Shown here: positions 1 to 9,200 of the stretch, one piece after another
Position numbering within the stretch: position 1 is the first letter of the stretch
Layout of the letters: every line of letters starts with the position of its first letter
Notes under the pieces: model-generated
Databases searched by the model: none
What the model saw: the letters and a program-made list of their open reading frames with translations, nothing else
Told to the model about the DNA's origin: nothing
Source of the DNA: Marinobacter litoralis
GTDB taxonomy: Bacteria > Pseudomonadota > Gammaproteobacteria > Pseudomonadales > Oleiphilaceae
Length of the DNA stretch: 64,000 nt
Assembly (NCBI RefSeq): GCF_003336705.1
Contig: NZ_QMDL01000003.1
Span: 186,211-250,210 of the forward strand
Direction: 5' to 3'
Made by a program: the position numbers and the translations under genes

Positions 1-1
1 T

Positions 2-571
2 TACGCACTAGACGTCACCGACTTTGACGGCTGCAAAGCATTTGTTGCCGCCGTTGAACAAGATCTTGGCCCAATCGACATTCTTGTTAACAACGCCGGC
101 ATCACCAATGATGCTCCACTAAAAAGAATGCAACCCGAACAGTGGAACCAGGTCATCAACGTAAACCTGACGTCTATGTTCAACATGTGCCAACAGGTAT
201 TTGAAAGCATGTGTGAGCGTGGGTTTGGCCGTATCGTGAACATTTCATCGTTGAATGGCGAGAAGGGTCAGTTCGGCCAGTGTAACTATGCGGCCACAAA
301 AGCCGGCATCTATGGTTTCACTAAGTCCATTGCTCAGGAAGGCGCCCGTAAAGGCGTAACCGCCAACTCGGTTTCCCCTGGCTACATCGATACCCCAATG
401 GTTCGTCAGGTGCCTGAAAAAGTACTGAACAACATTGTTGCCGGCATTCCGGTTGGCCACCTTGGCAAGCCTGAAGACATCGCCAGAGCCGTAGCTTACC
501 TGACCGCGGATGAGGCCAACTTCGTGACCGGCACTAACATGTCGGTTAACGGCGGCCAGTACATGGCTTAA
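2..571 (+). CDS. phaB: SDR-family acetoacetyl-CoA reductase, 5' end outside the window
   Basis: The reading frame is open from base 2, so the gene starts upstream; 189 residues are visible. It shows the short-chain dehydrogenase NNAG motif early in the visible part. The catalytic Ser (in VNISS) and YxxxK (YAATK) follow, and it ends in the GGQYMA tail seen in PhaB/PhbB-type NADPH acetoacetyl-CoA reductases. The Rossmann glycine motif must lie before base 1. The known family role is reduction of 3-ketoacyl-CoA to (R)-3-hydroxyacyl-CoA, often for polyhydroxybutyrate. Here it sits 11 bases before an acyl-CoA dehydrogenase and then an aldehyde dehydrogenase, so a role in a catabolic acyl-CoA pathway is equally plausible. 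No PHA synthase is visible. Confidence 0.8.
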   Translation, partial: YALDVTDFDGCKAFVAAVEQDLGPIDILVNNAGITNDAPLKRMQPEQWNQVINVNLTSMFNMCQQVFESMCERGFGRIVNISSLNGEKGQFGQCNYAATKAGIYGFTKSIAQEGARKGVTANSVSPGYIDTPMVRQVPEKVLNNIVAGIPVGHLGKPEDIARAVAYLTADEANFVTGTNMSVNGGQYMA

Positions 572-582
572 GGGAGTACACC

Positions 583-2361
583 ATGACAGAGTTCAGAGCA
601 CCCACCCGTGAGATGGCGTTTACCCTGCAGCAAGTCGCCGGGTTTTCAGAAATGGCAAAAGCCTGCGGCTACGAAGATGCTTCCGAAGATGTCGTTGCAG
701 CCATTCTTGAAGAAGCCGCTCGCTTTGCCGGTTCAGTCATCGCCCCAACCAACGTCACCGGTGATCAAACCGGTGTGCGCCTGGATAGCGGCTACAAGGT
801 GGCCACCCCGGCAGGCTTTAAAGAGGCTTACCAGCAATACGCAGAGAGCGGCTGGGCCAGCCTGCAGTTTGACCCGGAGTTCGGTGGTCAGGGCTTGCCT
901 TTTTCTTTGGCCATTCCTGTTCAGGAAATGTGGCATGCTGCCAACATGGCGTGGGGGCTCTGTCCTTTGTTATCTCAAGGCGCCGTAGAGGCGCTTTCCG
1001 AGAATGCCAGCGACGTACTGAAAGAGCAGTTGCTGCCCAAAATGATTTCCGGGCAATGGACCGGGACGATGAACCTGACCGAACCACAGTCCGGCTCAGA
1101 TTTATCCAACATTCGTACCCAAGCCCGTCCGGATGGCAATGCCTACCGGATAAAAGGCCAAAAGATTTTCATCACCTGGGGTGAGCACGACATGGCGGAG
1201 AACATCATCCACCTTGTACTTGCTCGCCTGCCCGATGCCCCTCCCGGCGTCAAAGGAATATCACTATTTGCAGTCCCCAAGTATCTGCCGGATGCTTCTG
1301 GGGAACTTGGGGAAAGAAACGACTGTCACGCGGTCTCACTTGAACACAAACTTGGCATCCACGCCAGCCCCACCTGCGTCATGAGTTATGGCGATAATGA
1401 AGGCGCCATCGGTTATCTGGTGGGCGAAGAGAATCGTGGCCTAGCCTGTATGTTCACCATGATGAACAACGCACGGCTAACCGTTGGCCTGCAGGGCGTT
1501 TCCATTTCCGAACGCGCTTACCAACAGGCGCGGGACTATACCTTCGAGCGAACTCAAGGCACAGCTCCCGGCGAACAAGGTGTTTCCCCGATCATCAAGC
1601 ACCCGGACGTCCGCCGCATGCTGATGATCATGAAAACCTTAACGGAGGCTGCTCGCGGGCTCGCCTACACAGGCTGCGTCGCTGTTGATTACGCCAACGC
1701 TGAGAACCTGCCAGACGAGATCAAAAGCCGCTACACCCGACGGGCTAACCTGCTGACACCCCTGGTTAAAGGTTGGTGCACAGAAATTGCACAGGAAGTC
1801 ACTTCTCTGGGTATTCAATGTTACGGCGGCATGGGTTTTATCGAAGAGACCGGCGCTGCACAGCACTATCGAGATGCCCGCATTCTACCCATATACGAAG
1901 GCACCAACGGCATTCAGGCCCTTGACCTGATCGGCCGTAAAACGATTCGTGACAAAGGCCAGGCCATGGCCGAGCTGATTGATGATATTCGCCCACTCAC
2001 CGGCCCGCTGCAAAGTAGCTCAGTGCTCACCGCTGAGCGCCAGGCTAGATTTGACCAAGCAGTGGCGTTCCTCGAAGATGCCACCAGAATAGTTCTGGAA
2101 CGCGGCGATGACGACCAGTTCACTGGTGCCGTTGCCTTCGACTACCTGATGCTGAGTTCAATCGTGACAGCAGGCTGGCTGATGCTAAAAGCCGCTACTG
2201 CAGCCGCAAATGATCAGGCTGACCAGAGTGCTTTCGCAGCAAACAAACTGGCCACCACGAACTTTTTCATCGATCACATTCTGCCACGCTGCTCTGCGCA
2301 CCTGAGCTCGATGCGATCCGGTGACGACGCCATCATGGCGCTATCGGAAACAGACTTTTAA
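583..2361 (+). CDS. Long-form acyl-CoA dehydrogenase (DmdC/FadE-like)
   Basis: A 592-residue FAD-dependent acyl-CoA dehydrogenase of the long, roughly 600-residue class, which carries an extra C-terminal domain. WTGTMNLTEPQSGSDL is the N-terminal/middle-domain signature. The likely catalytic base is Glu439 in PIYEGTNGIQ, the position used in this class. The start ATG is preceded by GGGAG. Homologues are often annotated as 3-methylmercaptopropionyl-CoA dehydrogenase (DmdC), but that name is over-applied and the substrate cannot be read from the sequence. The gene lies in one transcription unit between an SDR reductase and an aldehyde dehydrogenase. A matching acyl-CoA ligase is convergent about 1.5 kb downstream. 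Confidence 0.85.
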   Translation: MTEFRAPTREMAFTLQQVAGFSEMAKACGYEDASEDVVAAILEEAARFAGSVIAPTNVTGDQTGVRLDSGYKVATPAGFKEAYQQYAESGWASLQFDPEFGGQGLPFSLAIPVQEMWHAANMAWGLCPLLSQGAVEALSENASDVLKEQLLPKMISGQWTGTMNLTEPQSGSDLSNIRTQARPDGNAYRIKGQKIFITWGEHDMAENIIHLVLARLPDAPPGVKGISLFAVPKYLPDASGELGERNDCHAVSLEHKLGIHASPTCVMSYGDNEGAIGYLVGEENRGLACMFTMMNNARLTVGLQGVSISERAYQQARDYTFERTQGTAPGEQGVSPIIKHPDVRRMLMIMKTLTEAARGLAYTGCVAVDYANAENLPDEIKSRYTRRANLLTPLVKGWCTEIAQEVTSLGIQCYGGMGFIEETGAAQHYRDARILPIYEGTNGIQALDLIGRKTIRDKGQAMAELIDDIRPLTGPLQSSSVLTAERQARFDQAVAFLEDATRIVLERGDDDQFTGAVAFDYLMLSSIVTAGWLMLKAATAAANDQADQSAFAANKLATTNFFIDHILPRCSAHLSSMRSGDDAIMALSETDF

Positions 2362-2384
2362 TAACAACCAAGAGGTATCGCCTC

Positions 2385-3806
2385 ATGTACATTAACGGAG
2401 AATGGTTAACCGGGCGCCCTGAGCTCTCGGTAACCAACCCCGCAACGGGTGAAGTCATCGGACAGGTGCCCGATTGCACAGATCAGGATATTGAGGCGGC
2501 CATTACGGCCGCCGATTGTGCTTTTAAAGAATGGCGAAAGACCACCGCTTACCACCGCTCCCAATTACTCTACCGGGCTTGGGAACTGATGATCCGGCAA
2601 AAGCGCGAACTGGCTGAGCTGATGACCCGCGAACAGGGCAAACCCCTGAAGGCGTCGCTCAACGAAGTTCAGTACGGTGCCGATTTTCTACTGTGGTTTG
2701 CCGAAGAGGCCAAACGCGTATACGGACAAAGTATTCCTTCTGCCCGTGAAAACCAGCGTTTTATGGTGCAGAAATCACCGGTTGGCGTGGTCGGCGCGAT
2801 TACGCCCTGGAACTACCCGATCTCCATGATTACCCGCAAGCTTGCTCCCGCACTGGCCGCTGGCTGTACCGTCATCCTGAAACCGGCTGAAAGCACACCC
2901 TTGTGTGCAAAGGCCATGATGGAAATTTTCGCCGAAGCAGGCTTCCCAGCTGGCGTGGTTAACATGTTGACCGTACAGGATCCTTCCCGGGTGGGCGATG
3001 CGTTCTGTACCGACCCGCGCGTGCGCAAACTGACCTTCACCGGCTCGACGCCTGTCGGCAAAAAACTAAACGGTTTGGCCGCCGCTAACATGAAGCGCGT
3101 CTCTATGGAACTCGGTGGCCATGCACCGGCCATTGTCTTCCCTGATGCCGATCCGGTGCATGCGGCCAAAGGCCTGTCGCTGGTCAAATTCTTGAACACT
3201 GGCCAGGCTTGCATCAGCCCTAACCGTATTTTCGTGCACGAAGATCAGCTGGAGCCGTTCATTAAGGAGCTCACCAGCCGCGCCAACCGTCTGGTGGCCG
3301 GTAACGGTATGACCGAAGGAGTGGGTATTGGCCCGTTGATCAACAACCAAGCCATCCAGAAGGTTGATAGTCAGGTTAAAGACGCAGTTGCCAAAGGCGC
3401 AAAGGTAGAGACCGGTGGTTTACGTTTGATGGATAACGACCTGTCAGACGGTTACTTCTATGCTCCAACCGTGCTATCCGGTGTAACCCCTGAGATGAAA
3501 ATTTATCGGGAGGAAACCTTTGGCCCGGTTGCTCCGGTCATCACCTATCGCTCAGAAGATGATGTCATCGCTATGGCCAACGACACCGAGTATGGCCTAG
3601 CTGCCTATATCTACAGCAACAACATGACCACTGCCATGCGGGCATTTGAAGCTCTGGATTTCGGCATCATTGGCATTAACGACATCAACCCGACCAGCGC
3701 TTCAGCGCCGTTTGGTGGCATGAAAAACAGCGGGCTCGGAAGAGAAGGCGCGCAGGAAGGTATTGAAGAATATCTGGAAACCAAATTGGGGGGCTTTGCC
3801 CTCTAG
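2385..3806 (+). CDS. NAD(P)-dependent aldehyde dehydrogenase (GabD/succinate-semialdehyde type)
   Basis: A 473-residue aldehyde dehydrogenase of normal length. The cofactor and active-site landmarks are present: TPWNYP near residue 145, FTGSTPVG, the general base Glu242 in MELGGHAP and the nucleophile Cys276 in GQACISPNR. Overall wording resembles succinate-semialdehyde dehydrogenases, but ALDH substrate is hard to call from sequence. It follows the acyl-CoA dehydrogenase by 23 bases with an AGAGG ribosome site and ends at a clear terminator, so it is probably the last gene of the SDR-ACAD-ALDH unit. Confidence 0.88.
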   Translation: MYINGEWLTGRPELSVTNPATGEVIGQVPDCTDQDIEAAITAADCAFKEWRKTTAYHRSQLLYRAWELMIRQKRELAELMTREQGKPLKASLNEVQYGADFLLWFAEEAKRVYGQSIPSARENQRFMVQKSPVGVVGAITPWNYPISMITRKLAPALAAGCTVILKPAESTPLCAKAMMEIFAEAGFPAGVVNMLTVQDPSRVGDAFCTDPRVRKLTFTGSTPVGKKLNGLAAANMKRVSMELGGHAPAIVFPDADPVHAAKGLSLVKFLNTGQACISPNRIFVHEDQLEPFIKELTSRANRLVAGNGMTEGVGIGPLINNQAIQKVDSQVKDAVAKGAKVETGGLRLMDNDLSDGYFYAPTVLSGVTPEMKIYREETFGPVAPVITYRSEDDVIAMANDTEYGLAAYIYSNNMTTAMRAFEALDFGIIGINDINPTSASAPFGGMKNSGLGREGAQEGIEEYLETKLGGFAL

Positions 3807-3827
3807 GTTGCTTTCTCACTGCTTATG

Positions 3828-3851
3828 CCCGGCTTTTAGCCGGGTTTTTTT
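3828..3851 (+). terminator. Rho-independent terminator after the aldehyde dehydrogenase
   Basis: CCCGGCT and AGCCGGG arms pair perfectly around a TTT loop and are followed by seven T residues. It sits 21 bases after the aldehyde dehydrogenase stop codon. Confidence 0.85.
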
Positions 3852-3856
3852 GGGCC

Positions 3857-3884
3857 AAAAAAAGCCCCCGGCCGAGGCCGGGGG
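3857..3884 (-). terminator. Rho-independent terminator for the convergent acyl-CoA ligase
   Basis: CCCCCGGCC and GGCCGGGGG arms meet across two bases and are flanked on the minus-strand exit side by a run of seven T (A on the plus strand). It lies 31 bases beyond the stop codon of the minus-strand ligase and back-to-back with the plus-strand terminator. Confidence 0.85.
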
Positions 3885-3915
3885 AAATAGCTACAGCTTT
3901 ACAACAAGCCCACCG

Positions 3916-5541
3916 CTATGCTGTCAGCTGACTCCTCAACACATGCTTCTGCAGTTTACCGGTTGATGTTTTCGGCAAATTATCTGCGAATACGATCTTC
4001 TTAGGTACTTTAAATCCGGCAAGCTTGGTGCGACAAAAAGCCACCATATCCGCTTCCGTCAAACCGTCACTCCCGGATTTCAGGGTAATAAAGGCACACG
4101 GAATTTCACCCCAATGATCATCCGGAGCCGCAACGACCGCCGCTTCCAATACCGCCGGGTGCTCGTATAGTGTGCTTTCGACTTCTAACGTCGAAATATT
4201 TTCGCCGCCGGAGATAATAATGTCTTTGGAACGGTCTTTGATTTCCACATAGCCATCGCGGTGCCATACACCTAGGTCACCCGTGTGGAACCAACCGTTA
4301 TTAAACGCCTTGGCAGTTTCTTCTGGGTTATTAAGGTAACCCTTCATCACGGAGTTGCCTCGGACAAACAGCTCACCAATGCTCATCCCGTCTTTTGCAA
4401 CGGGCTCAAGCGTGACAGGATCTGCCACCATCATGTCTGTCATAGACAGAGAGATGATCCCTTGCCGCGCCATCTTACTGGCTTTGTCCTTGGCATCCAT
4501 GGAATTCCATTCGTCCTGGAATTCGCAAATCAGGCTCGGACCGTAGGTCTCCGTCAATCCATACAAGTGAACCACCTGCACGCCCATGGCTTCCATAGCC
4601 TCAATGGTTGCAGCTGGGGGGGCCGCGCCTCCAGTTGCGGCTGTCACGTGCTGGCTAAACGGTTTCTTATCTTCCTCGGGGGCATTAATGAGCATGTTCA
4701 TAACAACCGGTGCTGCGCAAAAGTGAGTAACACCGTGTTTTGAAAGCGCCTCATAGATGGCCTTAGGCTGCGGTGAGCGCAGGCAAACATGAGTGCCCGC
4801 CACAGCGGTCACTGCCCACGGGTAGCACCAGCCGTTGCAATGGAACATCGGCAGTGTCCATAAGTAAACAGCTCCTGCAGGCAATCCAAACCCAATCACA
4901 TTACTCATGGCGTTCAAATTGGCCCCACGGTGATGGTAAACCACGCCTTTTGGGTTACCGGTAGTGCCAGAGGTATAATTCAGAGCAATGGCCTGCCATT
5001 CATCGTCAGGCATATCCCATTGGAAATCATCGTCACCGGTCGCCAGCAAAGCGTCATAGGTCAAGGTGCCAATTAGCTCGCCGCCGTCGAAGTTCGGATC
5101 GTCGACATCGATGACTGTGGGTTTGGCATCACAACCCTGAAGTGCTTCCCTGGCTCGGCCGCTGTATTCTTTATCGGTAAAGAATACTTTGGCACGGCTA
5201 TGATTAAGCATGAAGGTCATAGTCTTTGAATCAAGCCGGGTGTTTTGGGCATTCAACACCGCACCGATCATCGGCACCGCGAAATGCAATTCCAGCATTT
5301 CAGGAATGTTCGGTAACAAAGCAGCGACCGTATCGCCTTTACGCACCCCGAGTTTGCGCAGAGCGGAGGCCATTTTCAGGCAGCGCTCATAGGTTTCTGC
5401 CCAATTCCGGCGGATACTTCCGTGAATAACCGCTGTGCGTGACGGATGCGCCAGGGCCGTTCTTTGGATAAAGGTGATCGGTGTCAGCGGCGTATAATTC
5501 GCCTCTGTTTTATCGAGCCCTGCCTCATACATATTTTCCAT
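3916..5541 (-). CDS. Acyl-CoA synthetase (AMP-forming), AlkK/DmdB-like
   Basis: A 541-residue ANL-superfamily ligase that would activate a free fatty or short acid to its CoA thioester with ATP. The A3 P-loop reads YTSGTTGNPKG, A5 reads YGLTETYGP, the A7 aspartate is in GWFHTGDLG and the A8 hinge is DRSKDIIISGGENIS. The A10 catalytic lysine is in PKTSTGKLQK. All core residues are intact. The wording is closest in my memory to the AlkK/medium-chain and DmdB group; the substrate is not assignable. It is 44 bases downstream of a permease-like gene on the same strand, suggesting uptake and activation of the same acid. It converges on the ACAD-ALDH unit. Confidence 0.87.
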   Translation of the reverse strand: MENMYEAGLDKTEANYTPLTPITFIQRTALAHPSRTAVIHGSIRRNWAETYERCLKMASALRKLGVRKGDTVAALLPNIPEMLELHFAVPMIGAVLNAQNTRLDSKTMTFMLNHSRAKVFFTDKEYSGRAREALQGCDAKPTVIDVDDPNFDGGELIGTLTYDALLATGDDDFQWDMPDDEWQAIALNYTSGTTGNPKGVVYHHRGANLNAMSNVIGFGLPAGAVYLWTLPMFHCNGWCYPWAVTAVAGTHVCLRSPQPKAIYEALSKHGVTHFCAAPVVMNMLINAPEEDKKPFSQHVTAATGGAAPPAATIEAMEAMGVQVVHLYGLTETYGPSLICEFQDEWNSMDAKDKASKMARQGIISLSMTDMMVADPVTLEPVAKDGMSIGELFVRGNSVMKGYLNNPEETAKAFNNGWFHTGDLGVWHRDGYVEIKDRSKDIIISGGENISTLEVESTLYEHPAVLEAAVVAAPDDHWGEIPCAFITLKSGSDGLTEADMVAFCRTKLAGFKVPKKIVFADNLPKTSTGKLQKHVLRSQLTA

Positions 5542-5585
5542 TCCACTTAACCTCTTGTTTTTCTATCTAAAAGGCGCTGCCGCCT

Positions 5586-6992
5586 TTAGCTTCGCTCGGA
5601 AGCTATTTCTGCATCGCCAGCAGGCTCATCATTACTTGGGTGTGTCGCTGCACAGGCACTTGCGAACCAGTTTTTCTCCAATGCTAGCCACAGCACGAGA
5701 CCGATACCCAAGCCCCATGCAGCACCTTTGACTGCCAGGACTGATCCAACGATTATTGCAACGCCTCGTTCAAGGTTGCTCTCTCGCTCCAGCATTTCGA
5801 TCGCTAAATACCCACACAAGTAACCCTGAATCAGCAAGGTCAGTGCCATACCAATATTGAGGCCGGGTTTAAACAAAGTCACAACGGGCACCAACACGAT
5901 AGCGATAGTCATCCCCCAGTACAGACTGGTTGCGCCACCCCAATAACTGTCCATGACCGAACGTGGATTGTTCATATAGCGGTTAATAACCAGCGCCTGC
6001 CCACCGGTCCAAGCCGGACCCGACAGACTGATGAAAGGCGCAAAAATGCCATGAAGAGTATTCCGAATCCCTACGATGATGCTGTTACGGCGGGGGCTAA
6101 AGACAAGTTTCTCGTCCTTGCGTGCGCTATCGGCATTTTTGAATAGCGAGTCCATCACCAGGATATCGCCAAAGGCAATGATGTAAGCAGCCAAAGCCAG
6201 CGGGATAGCATCAATAAAGTACTGAAACGGCGGAATTCCAAGACCAATGATGCTGTATTCCTGAAGGATTGTACCTACCGGAATCGTCGTGAAACCCCAC
6301 TCGATTACGGGCATTTCGACCTCTCCGATAATCAAGCCGAACACGTAAGCGATTAGAAAAGGTATCGCGATACCGTACTGAGCAACAAAGCGGAAAAAAC
6401 CGTAACGAGCGCGGAGTGGTCCTGCGGTTTCGGAAAAGAGCATGAAGAAGCCCAGCACGGCGCCCGTCAAAATGGTGATTGGCATCGTCCAAACACGACC
6501 ATCAGCCGCAAATTCACCCATCACCGCAGAAACCCCGGCACCGATAAGGATGCCTGCCTTTAGAGACATGGGCATTTTTCGTACTAGCGAGTCAGCCCCC
6601 TTAAAAACCCCTAGCCCCAAGAAAACCAAGGCGACCGTTAACTGCAGTGCAATGAGCGCCAGTATCCTCGCCTCCCCCTCTGGATAGCCCATCAAAAATG
6701 CCACGTACAGAGGGATTCCCGCGGTGATCCAGCCAGCAACGGTTGGGTCACCAAAATGCGTATGCAGCAAATAAAGAATGTTGTTGAAGAGTACAAAGGC
6801 AACCGCGATTTCAAACGGAATACCCAACACTGAAGTCATAAGAGCCGTGATACTCAATGGAACAACACAAAGTATCGCACCCTGCAAAATATCCGGAATT
6901 TCTAGTTTGTAGTGCACGAAGGGCACGCGCAATTTTAACGCCCCTAACGCTGATGGCTGCTCGCCACCTGTTGGTCTCTTCTGCACGGACAT
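5586..6992 (-). CDS. Polytopic membrane permease, NCS2/SulP-like, substrate unknown
   Basis: A 468-residue, very hydrophobic protein with about 12 predicted membrane segments between residues 33 and 440 and short charged tails. GDPTVAGWITAGIPLY and SLSGPAWTGGQALVINRY resemble the broken-helix regions of the NCS2/SulP transporter fold, but I do not see the diagnostic NCS2 nucleobase motif. The family is therefore a guess from architecture. GGAGAAC precedes the ATG. It is the first gene of a two-gene unit with the acyl-CoA ligase, which points to an organic acid or similar carboxylate as substrate (inference). Confidence 0.55.
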   Translation of the reverse strand: MSVQKRPTGGEQPSALGALKLRVPFVHYKLEIPDILQGAILCVVPLSITALMTSVLGIPFEIAVAFVLFNNILYLLHTHFGDPTVAGWITAGIPLYVAFLMGYPEGEARILALIALQLTVALVFLGLGVFKGADSLVRKMPMSLKAGILIGAGVSAVMGEFAADGRVWTMPITILTGAVLGFFMLFSETAGPLRARYGFFRFVAQYGIAIPFLIAYVFGLIIGEVEMPVIEWGFTTIPVGTILQEYSIIGLGIPPFQYFIDAIPLALAAYIIAFGDILVMDSLFKNADSARKDEKLVFSPRRNSIIVGIRNTLHGIFAPFISLSGPAWTGGQALVINRYMNNPRSVMDSYWGGATSLYWGMTIAIVLVPVVTLFKPGLNIGMALTLLIQGYLCGYLAIEMLERESNLERGVAIIVGSVLAVKGAAWGLGIGLVLWLALEKNWFASACAATHPSNDEPAGDAEIASERS

Positions 6993-7335
6993 TGTTTTTG
7001 TTCTCCATCCATCGGAATTTGGAAATGCTACTGCTTAGGATTTACTCTCCAACAGAATACTAGGCATTAACACCCATACAATCAATGGTTTTTACTTGGT
7101 TTTTCGAGTAAGTTTATTTGGAACCCCAAGAGAGGAACAAAACCACGGATCAGATTATCTTTTAAATCATTCAGTTAGACGGATATAGCCGAACCTCGAT
7201 TGGCAAAATCAGAAGCAAATCCACGGATTTTTTTAAAAAAGAGGGAAAAAGGCGCTACTCAGGGACGGCACAAGACAAGAAGTCGCCCCAAGGAGGAGCA
7301 CTTTCAGGAAGGAGAACCCTATAAAACAATAGGTT
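6993..7335. other. AT-rich intergenic stretch, promoter region of the permease-ligase unit
   Basis: About 340 bases without a credible gene. A 65-codon open frame at 7200-7397 is Lys/Arg rich, lacks a ribosome site and runs into the rlmE terminator and 3' end, so I do not call it. The minus-strand permease promoter should lie just right of 6993. No operator or riboswitch is recognised. Confidence 0.5.
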
Positions 7336-7359
7336 TTAAGGGGACGGAGGGCCCCTTAA
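7336..7359 (-). terminator. Hairpin terminator after rlmE
   Basis: TTAAGGGG and CCCCTTAA arms pair perfectly around an 8-base loop, starting 4 bases past the rlmE stop. On the minus strand the following bases are A-rich rather than a T run, so termination is likely but less certain than for the other hairpins. Confidence 0.6.
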
Positions 7360-7363
7360 TGAA

Positions 7364-7987
7364 TCAGGCGCCCTTGAATCCCTTGGCCACCAAGTAAACT
7401 TCCCGGGACCGGGCTCTTGAGGAATCCGGCTTGCGCACGGACACCTTGTCAAAGGCAGCGCGCACCGCTTTGACGTACTCATCGTAACCTTCGCCGTGAA
7501 ACACTTTGGCGACAAAGCTGCCTTTCGGTTTCAGCACCTGACAGGCCATGTCCAAAGCCAGCTCCACCAAATACATAGACGCAGCCTGGTCTGCAGCATT
7601 CACGCCGCTGATGTTAGGCGCCATGTCAGAAATGACCACATCGGCTTTGGCGCCATCCAATGCAGCCATCAGTTCGTCAAACACCGACTCTTCGGTGAAA
7701 TCGCCCTGAATAAACTCAACCCCGGCGATGTTATCCATGGGAAGGATGTCCGATGCCAACACCCGGCCTTTGTGGCCCACCAGCTTGGCCGCCACCTGCG
7801 ACCATCCGCCCGGCGCTGAGCCAAGATCGACTACCAAACCATTGGGCTGAATCAGCCGATCTTTGTCGTTGATTTCCAGCAATTTATAACTGGCGCGGGA
7901 GCGATAGCCGTCCAACTGAGCCTGCTTCACAAAGGGATCGTTGACGTGCTCTTCGAGCCAGCGGTTACTGCTTTTTGAACGGGCCAT
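7364..7987 (-). CDS. rlmE: 23S rRNA 2'-O-ribose methyltransferase RlmE (FtsJ/RrmJ)
   Basis: A 207-residue SAM-dependent methyltransferase that modifies U2552 of 23S rRNA in its E. coli counterpart. The catalytic K-D-K-E tetrad is complete: Lys35 (SYKLLE), Asp121 (VISDMAPN), Lys161 (FVAKVFHG) and Glu196 (REVYLVAK). The SAM loop is [13 protein letters not shown] at residues 52-64. I chose the ATG at 7987 ([14 protein letters not shown]), because the longer frame to 8071 adds 28 residues not found in the family. It is divergent from a second RNA methyltransferase gene 148 bases away. Confidence 0.93.
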   Translation of the reverse strand: MARSKSSNRWLEEHVNDPFVKQAQLDGYRSRASYKLLEINDKDRLIQPNGLVVDLGSAPGGWSQVAAKLVGHKGRVLASDILPMDNIAGVEFIQGDFTEESVFDELMAALDGAKADVVISDMAPNISGVNAADQAASMYLVELALDMACQVLKPKGSFVAKVFHGEGYDEYVKAVRAAFDKVSVRKPDSSRARSREVYLVAKGFKGA

Positions 7988-8135
7988 CGGAATAGTCTTC
8001 TGTTTACTGCGGGAAAGCGCCATTGTACGCCGCTGCCTACACGACCGCAAAAGCCGCCAAGCGCCTGACAAGCATCAGGCGCACCAGTACAATGGCGCAA
8101 CACCGCCACGCAATGCTTAACACTGGAAACCTGCC

Positions 8136-8864
8136 GTGAAGCTGGACGACATCAAGAAACTGCATCAAAAGAAATATCGCCAATCCTTGGGGCACTTCTT
8201 GGTGGAAGGCGAACACTTGGTGCTCGAGCTGGAAAAGGCGGCCGCCAGCAATCCACACTGGAAGCGGGCTCAGTTGTTTGTCACCAGCGCCTACGAAAGC
8301 TGGCGCAGCCCGTGGCACAAGCAAGTGATCAGTGATCGGCAAATGGCTCAGCTGGCTGACACCAAAACCCCGCAGGGCATTCTCGCGGTGGTTCCTTTGC
8401 CTACCCCCGCCAGCACCGAGTCAGCCAACGAGGGCAAAGCCGTTTACCTGCACGAAGTGCAAGACCCCGGTAACCTTGGCACCATTTTGCGTACTCTGGC
8501 GTGGTTTGGCGGGATGCGTTGCCTACTTAGCCCCGGCAGTGTTGATCCTTACAACCCGAAAGTCGTCCGCTCCAGCATGGGTGCTATTTTTCATGTTCCA
8601 CTGGAAATCGACATCAGCTTAGATGCCCTGAGCCAGCGTTACCCGAACATTGCCTGCCTGGACATTGGTGGTGACAGCCTTACAGAGCCCGGTTTTCAAG
8701 ACCACGATTGTTACCTGTTCGGCAACGAAGCCCGTGGCGTGCCTGCCGCAGCCTTAACCAAGCTCAACGCTCATCGATACACCATCCCTGGCGCAGCGGC
8801 GATTGAGTCTCTGAATCTGGCCTCGGCCGTGAATATGGCGGCTTACGAACTGAATCGGGGATAA
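8136..8864 (+). CDS. TrmH/SpoU-family RNA 2'-O-methyltransferase
   Basis: A 242-residue SPOUT-class methyltransferase with an N-terminal substrate-binding segment (residues 1-100) and the C-terminal trefoil-knot domain. The three SpoU motifs are intact: VQDPGNLGTILRT with the catalytic Arg, YLFGNEARGVP, and IPGAAAIESLNLASAVN. It resembles the RlmB/TsnR/YsgA group; the target nucleotide is not readable. It begins with GTG, as no in-frame ATG lies nearby. It is divergent from rlmE, so the two RNA methyltransferases may share a promoter region. Confidence 0.85.
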   Translation: MKLDDIKKLHQKKYRQSLGHFLVEGEHLVLELEKAAASNPHWKRAQLFVTSAYESWRSPWHKQVISDRQMAQLADTKTPQGILAVVPLPTPASTESANEGKAVYLHEVQDPGNLGTILRTLAWFGGMRCLLSPGSVDPYNPKVVRSSMGAIFHVPLEIDISLDALSQRYPNIACLDIGGDSLTEPGFQDHDCYLFGNEARGVPAAALTKLNAHRYTIPGAAAIESLNLASAVNMAAYELNRG

Positions 8865-8892
8865 TCCGTAATTATCAGGGTTTAGCAGGCGC

Positions 8893-9174
8893 TCAGCTTT
8901 CTGCGGGCGCAGCCTCGGCCAGCAATTCCGGCTTTTTCATGGCTTTCGCGAACAGGTCTTTGTTTTCGGCGATGCTCATCGCACACTGCTCTGCCAAGTC
9001 TTCAGAAAGCCCTTCTACGTTTTTCTCCAACCAGAGCGCTACATTCTCTGCCAGCTCCAGCACTTTATCCCGTGCATCGGCTTCGGCTTTGCTTTGAAAG
9101 AGCATGGTATCTGGGTTGCTTAGCGCCATTTCCAGTCCGTCCCGATCAGAAAAGTATAATGATTGCACTGCCAT
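8893..9174 (-). CDS. yebG: YebG-like SOS-inducible protein
   Basis: A 93-residue acidic small protein. It shares with E. coli YebG the MAV start, the SKxEADAxDK block (here QSKAEADARDK, residues 27-37), a hydrophobic LAENVALWL segment and an AENKDLF block near the C-terminus. E. coli YebG is a LexA-regulated DNA-damage protein of unknown biochemical role. The assignment is strongly supported by a LexA-type site 27-42 bases upstream of its ATG. The ribosome site is GAGG, 7 bases before ATG. Confidence 0.85.
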   Translation of the reverse strand: MAVQSLYFSDRDGLEMALSNPDTMLFQSKAEADARDKVLELAENVALWLEKNVEGLSEDLAEQCAMSIAENKDLFAKAMKKPELLAEAAPAES

Positions 9175-9200
9175 GAGGCGTCCTCGCAGTCGTTAAATGC

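Noticed and set aside
7200-7397. 65-codon plus-strand frame in the permease/rlmE gap
   Set aside because: It has no ATG behind a ribosome site, is Lys/Arg-rich low-complexity, and runs through the rlmE terminator and into the rlmE 3' end.
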